From Streptosporangiaceae bacterium (GTDB taxonomy: Bacteria; Actinomycetota; Actinomycetes; Streptosporangiales; Streptosporangiaceae), in NCBI GenBank assembly GCA_030045175.1, contig JASIBM010000395.1:1-11076 (forward strand): a DNA stretch of 11,076 nucleotides, read 5' to 3'. Made by a program: the position numbers and the translations under genes. The notes beneath the pieces are model-generated. The model searched no databases. It saw nothing but the letters and a program-made list of their open reading frames with translations, and had not been told where the DNA came from. Positions 5,846 through 11,076 of this stretch are shown in pieces. How positions within the stretch are numbered: position 1 is the stretch's first letter; each line of letters begins with the position of its first letter.

Positions 5846-6718
5846 TTAGTCAAGCCCGGCGAACAGATCGTTCTCCCACCCCGCCGGCCCGCCGCCTGGT
5901 CCGCGCGGCCCGGCGAGCAGCGTGTAGTACTCCAGCCCGAATGCCCGCTGGCCGACCAGGTTGGTGAGCGCGAAGAACGGGCTGTCCACCGCGATCTGGC
6001 TACGGTGCGCCCGCAGCGCCGCGAGCTTGGCTTCCAGGTAGTCCCGCGCGTCAATCTCGGTCGTCACCTGGTCGTCGGGGATGCCGAAGGGCAAGTCGTC
6101 CACCGAGTCGACGGCCATGAAGCTGGAGCCCGGCTCGCCCATGCCCGCGTCCCGCATCAGCTTGATTCCCTCGGCGAGCACGGACTTGGGCACCGCGGTC
6201 GCGTAGAACTTGCGCACCAGCCCGTCGGCGAGCTCGAAGGCCCGCCAGGCCACCCGGTGCGCCTGGATGTGGTCAGGGTGGCCGTAGAAGCCGTTGGCGT
6301 CGTAGCTGACCAGCACCGCGGGGCGAACGTCCAGGACGACCTCGAGCAGGGCACGCGCGGCCACGTCGACGTCGGCGCGCCAGAAGGAGCCGTCGGCGTC
6401 GTTGGAAGGCGCGCCCATCATCCCCGAGTCGCGCCAGCGCCCGGGCCCGCCGAGGAACCTGTGGTCGCTGACGCCGAGCGCGGCGCACGCGGCGGCCAGC
6501 TCGCCGATCCTGTGCTGGCCGAGCCGGTCCTGCCGGTCCCAGGACAGATCGGAAAGCTCGGGCGGGATGATCTCGCCGAGCTCGCCGAGCGTGCAGGTGA
6601 CCAGCGTGACGCCAGCCCCTTCTGCCGCGTACTTCGCCATCGTCGCGCCGGTTCCGATCGACTCGTCGTCGGGGTGGGCGTGCACGAGCAAGAGCCTCTT
6701 GCCATGATCGTGTCCCAT
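5846..6718 (-). CDS. mshB: MshB, GlcNAc-Ins deacetylase of mycothiol biosynthesis
   Basis: The protein has 290 residues, close to the usual MshB length. It is a cytosolic zinc enzyme that removes the acetyl group from GlcNAc-inositol, giving GlcN-inositol for the ligation of cysteine by MshC. The zinc and catalytic motif HAHPDDE is at 13-19 (by analogy His15 and Asp18 bind metal and Asp17 is the base). YDANGFYGHPDH at 139-150 supplies Tyr145, His147 and the third ligand His150. HRIGELAAACAALGV with FLGGPGRWRDSGM (88-100) is typical of MshB rather than the related amidase Mca. ATG 6718 is chosen; on the minus strand GAGGAA (6730-6735) lies 11 bases before it, a rather long spacing. A frame extension to 6754 adds a Cys/Arg-rich leader without family likeness. 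The DUF6113-like gene follows. The start codon overlaps the divergent peptidase start. Confidence 0.93.
   Translation of the reverse strand: MGHDHGKRLLLVHAHPDDESIGTGATMAKYAAEGAGVTLVTCTLGELGEIIPPELSDLSWDRQDRLGQHRIGELAAACAALGVSDHRFLGGPGRWRDSGMMGAPSNDADGSFWRADVDVAARALLEVVLDVRPAVLVSYDANGFYGHPDHIQAHRVAWRAFELADGLVRKFYATAVPKSVLAEGIKLMRDAGMGEPGSSFMAVDSVDDLPFGIPDDQVTTEIDARDYLEAKLAALRAHRSQIAVDSPFFALTNLVGQRAFGLEYYTLLAGPRGPGGGPAGWENDLFAGLD
6703..6708 (+). promoter_or_regulatory. Possible -10 element for the S9 peptidase
   Basis: CATGAT ends eight bases before the ATG at 6717, a spacing that would make the peptidase mRNA leaderless. No ribosome site precedes that ATG. No good -35 was seen, and the element lies inside the mshB coding sequence, so it is only suggestive. 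Confidence 0.2.
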
Positions 6719-8921
6719 GGCGGACAGTTTTCCTCGGCAGCAGGCACGCACCAAGAACTTCAGCCTCGGCGCGCCGCGCTCGTTTCACATCTCCCCGGAC
6801 GGCAGCCGGATCGTGTTCTTGCGCAGCCAGGGCCCTGCCGACCCGATGACCTGCCTGTGGGCGATCGACCTGCCGGCCGCCGAGGCCGGAGCGGGAGCGG
6901 ATGCCGGGCCGGAGCGCCTGATCGCCGATCCAGCCTCGATCGGCGCTGGTGAGCGGGCCGAGCCGCCAGCAGAGCGGGCGCGCCGCGAACGGTCGAGGGA
7001 GCGGGCCGGCGGGGTAGTGGCGTTCGCCACCGACGAGAGCTGCTCGATCGCCGCGTTCGCGCTGTCCGGCCACGTATACGTAGCCGACCTCGCGCCGGGC
7101 GGAGCCGCACCGAGGCCCGTGCCGTCCGTAGTGCCGGCGATCGACCCGCGGCCCGATCCCACGGGCCAGCGCGTCGCGTACGTCCACGAGGGCGCGCTGC
7201 GGATCACGAACCTCGCCTCCGGCGCGGACGGCGTGCTGATCGGACCCGGCACGGACGAGGCTGGCCACGTCACCCTCGGGCTGGCCGAGTTCGTCGCCGC
7301 CGAGGAGATGGGCAGGCAACGCGGGTACTGGTGGGCGCCAGACGGCTCGGCACTGCTGGTCGCCCGGGTCGACAACGCACCCATCCAGCGCTGGCATATC
7401 GCCGATCCGGCGAATCCAGGGAGCGTGCCCAACGAGGTTAGCTATCCCTCGGCAGGTACCCCAAATGCCCTTGTTAGGCTAATAATAATTGATTTGGATG
7501 GAACAGCGGTGCCCGTGCTGTGGGACGCCGAAGCTTATCCCTATCTCACCAAGGCCGAGTGGCGCAGCGCGGAACCGCTGATCGTGGTGCAAACCAGGGA
7601 CCAGCGCCGGATGCGACTGCTCGCGATCGACCGGGCAAGCGGGGCGACGACCATCCTGCGGGAGGACGCGGACGCTTGCTGGCTCGACATCGTGCCCGGC
7701 GTTCCCGCCCGGCTGGCCGATGGCAGGGTCGTGTGGACCACCGACGCCGACGGGGCGAGGCGGCTGCTCGTCGCGACGCCGGCCGAACTGGCGGGCGGCA
7801 CCGCCCGGCCGGTCACGCCACCAGACCTGCACGTCCGCGAGGTGCTGTCGGTGACCGGCCAGGTTGATGGCGAGGCCGGCCAGACAGTGCTGTTCACAGC
7901 GTCGGGCGACGATCCGGCCGAGATCGAGGTCTGGCGCTACGGCCCGGACGGCCTGGAGCGGCTGACAGCCAACCCAGCTCCGGCGGTGCGGCGCGCCGTG
8001 CAGGCGGCCGGGACCACGGTGCTGACCACCCGGTCCATGGCCGAGCCCAGGGCGACGACTACCGTGCTGCGCGGGTCGCGCGCGATCACCACGATCGCCT
8101 CGCTGGTGCAACGGCCCGTGCTCCCCGCCCTGCGCGTCGAGTTGCTGCGCGTCGGACGGCGGGGCATCCGCGCCGCGCTTGTGCTGCCGTCCTGGCATGA
8201 GCCAGGTTCGCCGAAGCTACCTGTGCTGATGGATCCGTATGGCGGGCCGCACTCCCAGCGGGTGCTCGCGGCCGCCGACGCGTACCTGACGTCGCAGTGG
8301 TTCGCCGATCAGGGCTTCGCGGTGATCGTGGCCGACGGGCGTGGCACGCCGGGCCGCGGGCACGAGTGGGAGCGGGCGATCGCGGGCGACCTGGCCGACG
8401 CGGTGCTCGAGGACCAGGTGGACGCGCTCGCCGCCGTGGCCGAGCACTGCGCCGGGCAGTGCGCCGGGCACATCCGCGCGGACCTGGACCTGGCCAAGGT
8501 CGGGATCAGGGGCTGGTCGTTCGGCGGCTACCTCGCGGCGCTCGCCGTGCTGCGCAGGCCCGACGTGTTCGGCGCCGCCGTGGCAGGCGCGCCGGTCACC
8601 GACTGGCGGCTCTACGACACCCACTACACCGAGCGCTACCTCGGCGACCCGGCGAGCAACGCGCATGCATACGAGCGCAGCTCGCTGCTGGCTGACGCGC
8701 ACAAGTTGTCCAGGCCGCTCATGCTCATCCACGGGCTGGCCGACGACAACGTCGTCGTCGCGCACACGCTGCGGCTGTCCTCGGCGCTGCTCGCCGCCGG
8801 CCGGCCGCACTCGGTCCTGCCACTGACTGGCGTGACGCACATGGCGTCGCAGGAAGAGGTGGCCGAGAACCTGTTGCTACTCCAGCTTGAGTTCCTGCGG
8901 GCCGGCCTCGGCCTGCGCTGA
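6717..8921 (+). CDS. S9-family serine peptidase (dipeptidyl-peptidase IV-like)
   Basis: The protein has 734 residues. It has the two-part plan of the family: an N-terminal beta-propeller (about 20-480) and a C-terminal alpha/beta hydrolase domain. The catalytic triad is readable as Ser601 in GWSFGGY, Asp676 in HGLADDNV and His708 in GVTHMA. DPYGGPH and ADGRGTPGRG lead into the hydrolase domain. EFVAAEEMGRQRGYWW carries Glu196-Glu197, the position where DPP-IV enzymes bind the substrate N-terminus, so it may cut dipeptides from free N-termini. No signal peptide is present, so it is probably cytoplasmic. MADSFPRQQART at the start matches relatives, which supports ATG 6717. Residues about 57-100 form a low-complexity Ala/Arg/Glu insert. 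A rare-codon, AT-rich stretch lies at about residues 250-263. It is divergent from mshB. Confidence 0.92.
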   Translation: MADSFPRQQARTKNFSLGAPRSFHISPDGSRIVFLRSQGPADPMTCLWAIDLPAAEAGAGADAGPERLIADPASIGAGERAEPPAERARRERSRERAGGVVAFATDESCSIAAFALSGHVYVADLAPGGAAPRPVPSVVPAIDPRPDPTGQRVAYVHEGALRITNLASGADGVLIGPGTDEAGHVTLGLAEFVAAEEMGRQRGYWWAPDGSALLVARVDNAPIQRWHIADPANPGSVPNEVSYPSAGTPNALVRLIIIDLDGTAVPVLWDAEAYPYLTKAEWRSAEPLIVVQTRDQRRMRLLAIDRASGATTILREDADACWLDIVPGVPARLADGRVVWTTDADGARRLLVATPAELAGGTARPVTPPDLHVREVLSVTGQVDGEAGQTVLFTASGDDPAEIEVWRYGPDGLERLTANPAPAVRRAVQAAGTTVLTTRSMAEPRATTTVLRGSRAITTIASLVQRPVLPALRVELLRVGRRGIRAALVLPSWHEPGSPKLPVLMDPYGGPHSQRVLAAADAYLTSQWFADQGFAVIVADGRGTPGRGHEWERAIAGDLADAVLEDQVDALAAVAEHCAGQCAGHIRADLDLAKVGIRGWSFGGYLAALAVLRRPDVFGAAVAGAPVTDWRLYDTHYTERYLGDPASNAHAYERSSLLADAHKLSRPLMLIHGLADDNVVVAHTLRLSSALLAAGRPHSVLPLTGVTHMASQEEVAENLLLLQLEFLRAGLGLR
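7464..7505 (+). other. AT-rich rare-codon island in the S9 peptidase
   Basis: Starting at residue 250 the codons read AAT GCC CTT GTT AGG CTA, then ATA ATA ATT GAT TTG GAT, then GGA ACA. Almost every one is the choice avoided elsewhere in the gene, and two ATA codons are adjacent. The encoded residues (NALVRLIIIDLDGT) still fit the family pattern, so this is a synonymous shift and not a sequencing error or frame change. Flanking codons from about 7437 are mildly affected. It may mark a translation pause, a gene-conversion tract or a hidden nucleic-acid signal. Confidence 0.7.
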
Positions 8922-9054
8922 CGCACGCCTGCAGTTCGCTGCCAGCTCGCCTGTAGTGAGTGTCACATCGGCTGATGGACTACCTGAGCCGGCGTCGTGT
9001 TTACCGTAGGAATAGGGTTCTCTCGGCAACTCGGTCTCAATGCGGAGACGTTCT
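8922..9054 (+). promoter_or_regulatory. Leader region of the sdh operon with ribosome binding site
   Basis: The 133-base gap should hold the sdh promoter. GGAG at 9044-9047 lies seven bases before the ATG at 9055 and sets that start. TAGGGT at 9013-9018 is a possible -10 (TANNNT), without a good -35. GTGA and TCAC flank a three-base spacer at 8956-8966, a weak operator-like dyad. A short stem overlaps the peptidase stop (8911-8917 with 8922-8928, one mismatch). Only the ribosome site is well supported. Confidence 0.45.
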
Positions 9055-9855
9055 ATGACGCAGGTGACACAGGTAAGGCAGGCGCCGGACAAGACCAGGG
9101 CGCAGATCGCTAGCAAGACGCTGCGCCGGGACCCGTGGTGGCGCCAGCCGGCCGTCACCGCGGCCTTCCTCGGCGCCGCGGTGATCTACCTGACCTGGGC
9201 CTCGCTGGTCAACGCCGACTACTTCTACCGGCCGTATATCTCGCCGCTGTACTCCCCGTGCCTGGTGACGACGTGCGCCACCGGGGCGGGTTTCCGCTGG
9301 ATTCCCTGGCTGTCGGCGCTGACCCCGGCGATCCTGATCATCGGCGGGCCGATGGGCTTCCGGCTCACGTGCTACTACTACCGCAAGGCCTACTACCGGG
9401 CGTTCTGGCAGTCCCCGACCGCGTGCGCGGTGCGCGAGCCGCACGCGAAGTACACCGGCGAGACCAGGCTGCCGCTGATCTTGCAGAACGTGCACCGCTA
9501 CTTCTTCTACATCGCGCTGATCTTCAACGTGATCCTCACCGCCGACGCGGTGCTCGCGTTCAGGAACCACGCGGGCCAGTGGGGGCACATGGGACTTGGC
9601 ACGCTCATCCTGGTCGTGAACGCCGCGCTGCTGTGGGTGTACTCGCTGTCCTGCCACGCCTGCAGGCACATCACCGGCGGCAGGCTCAAGCACTTCTCCA
9701 GGCACCCGGTCAGGTACAAGGCATGGACGCTGGTGTCCAAGCTGAACGCCAGGCACATGGAGTTCGCCTGGATCTCACTCGGCTTCGTGTGCCTCACCGA
9801 CCTGTACATCCGGCTCGTGGCCAGCGGCGTTCTGACCGACCCGCGGTTCTTCTAG
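9055..9855 (+). CDS. sdhC: Succinate dehydrogenase membrane anchor, Sdh1-type
   Basis: The protein has 266 residues from the ATG at 9055, chosen for the GGAG seven bases upstream; an ATG at 9040 overlaps that site. Five hydrophobic segments lie at about 33-51, 84-106, 140-168, 178-200 and 238-258, which fits a single-subunit anchor carrying quinone and redox cofactors. Candidate ligands are Cys69 and Cys74 (PCLVTTC), His147 (NVHRYF) and the cluster Cys200, His201, Cys203, His205 (SCHACRH). It resembles the anchor of mycobacterial Sdh1, for which a membrane-embedded Rieske-type centre has been reported, as I recall. It should hold the flavoprotein and iron-sulfur subunits on the membrane and pass electrons from succinate to menaquinone. 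The flavoprotein gene follows after 30 bases, so they form an operon. Confidence 0.85.
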   Translation: MTQVTQVRQAPDKTRAQIASKTLRRDPWWRQPAVTAAFLGAAVIYLTWASLVNADYFYRPYISPLYSPCLVTTCATGAGFRWIPWLSALTPAILIIGGPMGFRLTCYYYRKAYYRAFWQSPTACAVREPHAKYTGETRLPLILQNVHRYFFYIALIFNVILTADAVLAFRNHAGQWGHMGLGTLILVVNAALLWVYSLSCHACRHITGGRLKHFSRHPVRYKAWTLVSKLNARHMEFAWISLGFVCLTDLYIRLVASGVLTDPRFF

Positions 9856-9885
9856 GCTGGAACGAAAGAAAGCGCCCAATCTGTC

Positions 9886-11076
9886 ATGAGTGATATCGAG
9901 CGACTCCCCTACGATGTCGTGGTGATCGGCGCAGGCGGCTCCGGCCTGCGGGCGGCGATCGAGGCCCGCCTGGCCGGCCAGCGGACGGCCGTGATCTCCA
10001 AGTCGCTGTTCGGCAAGGCGCACACGGTCATGGCCGAGGGCGGCTGCGCTGCGGCCATGGGCAACGCCAACCCGAACGACAACTGGATGGTGCACTTCCG
10101 CGACACCATGCGCGGCGGCAAGTTCCTGAACAACTGGCGAATGGCCGAACTGCACGCCAAGGAGGCGCCCGAGCGGGTCTGGGAGCTTGAGGCCTGGGGC
10201 GCGCTCTTCGACCGCACCAAGGACGGCAAGATCAGCCAGCGCAACTTCGGCGGTCACGAGTACCCCAGGCTCGCGCACGTGGGCGACCGCACCGGCCTGG
10301 AGATGATCCGCACCCTCCAGCAGAAGGTCGTGGCGCTACAGCAGGAGGACGCGCGCGAGCACGGCGATCCCGAGGCCATGATCAAGGTCTTCGCCGAGAC
10401 CACTGTCACCCGGCTGCTGAAGGACGACAGCGGGAAGATTGCTGGCGCGTTCGCCTACATCCGCGAGAGCGGCAAGTTCGTCTTGTTCGAGGCGCCCGCG
10501 GTGGTCCTGGCCACCGGCGGTATCGGCAAGACGTTCAAGGTGACGTCGAACTCCTGGGAGTACACGGGCGACGGCCACGCGCTCGCCCTGCTGGCCGGCG
10601 CCAAGCTGATCAACATGGAGTTCGTGCAGTTCCACCCGACTCACATGGTGTGGCCGCTGTCGGTGCGCGGCCTGCTCGTCACCGAGTCGGTGCGCGGCGA
10701 CGGCGGCGTGCTGCGCAACTCTGAGGGCCGCCGGTTCATGTTCGACTACGTGCCCGACGTGTTCCGCGACAAGTACGCCGATTCCGAGGAAGAAGCCGAC
10801 CGCTGGTACGCCGACCCAGACCACAACCGCCGCCCGCCCGAGCTACTCCCTCGCGACGAGGTCGCCAGGGCCAACAACGCGGAGGTCAAGGCCGGCCGCG
10901 GCTCGCCGCACGGCGGGGTCTTCCTCGATATCGCGTCCAGGCTGCCTGCCGAGGAGATCCTGCGGCGGCTGCCGTCCATGTACCACCAGTTCAAGGAGCT
11001 CGCCGACGTCGACATCACCAAGGAGCCGATGGAGGTCGGGCCTGCCCAGCACTACGTGATGGGCGGCGTCGAGGTG
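9886..11076 (+). CDS. sdhA: Succinate dehydrogenase flavoprotein subunit, 3' end outside window
   Basis: An unbroken frame from the ATG at 9886 to the window end gives 397 residues of a protein usually near 600-650. It oxidises succinate to fumarate with covalently bound FAD. The FAD-binding motif is GAGGSGLRAAIEA (15-27). HTVMAEGG holds His46, the expected site of covalent FAD attachment. Active-site motifs visible are QFHPTHM (248-254), TESVRGDGG with Arg270 (266-274) and QHYVMGG with His389 (388-394). The ribosome site is weak (GAAAG about 14 bases before), so coupling to the anchor gene is likely. Anchor then flavoprotein matches the Sdh1 gene order, and the iron-sulfur subunit is expected next. 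Fumarate reductase activity cannot be excluded from sequence alone. Confidence 0.95.
   Translation, partial: MSDIERLPYDVVVIGAGGSGLRAAIEARLAGQRTAVISKSLFGKAHTVMAEGGCAAAMGNANPNDNWMVHFRDTMRGGKFLNNWRMAELHAKEAPERVWELEAWGALFDRTKDGKISQRNFGGHEYPRLAHVGDRTGLEMIRTLQQKVVALQQEDAREHGDPEAMIKVFAETTVTRLLKDDSGKIAGAFAYIRESGKFVLFEAPAVVLATGGIGKTFKVTSNSWEYTGDGHALALLAGAKLINMEFVQFHPTHMVWPLSVRGLLVTESVRGDGGVLRNSEGRRFMFDYVPDVFRDKYADSEEEADRWYADPDHNRRPPELLPRDEVARANNAEVKAGRGSPHGGVFLDIASRLPAEEILRRLPSMYHQFKELADVDITKEPMEVGPAQHYVMGGVEV

Noticed and set aside
5732..6952. 406-residue plus-strand open frame antisense to mshB
   Set aside because: It is rich in Pro, Arg, Gly and His with no family likeness, and lies opposite a well-supported mshB; it is a high-GC shadow frame.
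6273..7397. 374-residue minus-strand open frame across the mshB-peptidase junction
   Set aside because: It covers two real genes in other frames, is Arg/Ala-rich and has no recognisable domain.
8956..8966. Possible CRP/FNR-like operator before the sdh anchor
   Set aside because: The half-sites GTGA and TCAC are only three bases apart, not the six expected for CRP/FNR family sites; chance is likely.
9037..9756. 239-residue minus-strand open frame opposite the Sdh anchor
   Set aside because: The opposite strand encodes a five-helix protein with family features; this frame is a shadow.
1..11076. CRISPR array, tRNA or rRNA gene, insertion sequence, biosynthetic cluster or defence island
   Set aside because: No regularly spaced repeats, cloverleaf sequences, transposase motifs or clustered defence genes were seen; the STAND ATPase alone does not make a defence system.

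Overview
The window reads as ordinary chromosome from a high-GC, mycothiol-producing actinobacterium. The signs are strong G/C bias at third codon positions, a clear mshB gene (mycothiol biosynthesis is essentially restricted to Actinobacteria), a DUF6113-like membrane protein beside it, and an actinobacterial Sdh1-type succinate dehydrogenase cluster. No rRNA, tRNA, CRISPR array, transposase, phage gene or recognisable defence island is visible. The genus cannot be fixed from this stretch.

Left part (1-1716): the 3' three-quarters or so of an AtuA-family (DUF1446-like) protein, cut by the window edge. A near-perfect hairpin lies in frame between its two domains. A roughly 270-base convergent intergenic region follows, holding a large nested inverted repeat and two smaller hairpins.

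Second part (1717-4856): two small Ala/Gln/Met-rich proteins on the minus strand, probably translationally coupled, diverge from a 730-residue STAND-type ATPase with a C-terminal helix-turn-helix-like end. The ATPase may be read from a leaderless transcript. It meets a small secreted protein gene (4853-5218, minus) tail to tail, and both stop codons lie in one CTAG.

Third part (5345-8921): mshB and a four-helix membrane protein form a minus-strand pair. They diverge from an S9 (DPP-IV/prolyl-oligopeptidase-like) peptidase, and the two start codons share one CATG. The peptidase contains a sharp AT-rich rare-codon island.

Right part (9055 to end): a five-helix membrane anchor and a flavoprotein subunit (cut by the window edge) of an Sdh1-type succinate dehydrogenase. 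The iron-sulfur subunit is expected just beyond the window. The main metabolic themes are thiol redox buffering (MshB) and respiratory electron input (Sdh). The unusual content lies in short structural elements (palindromes, shared stop and start codons, codon usage), in the poorly characterised small-protein/STAND locus, and in the Cys/His pattern of the Sdh anchor.
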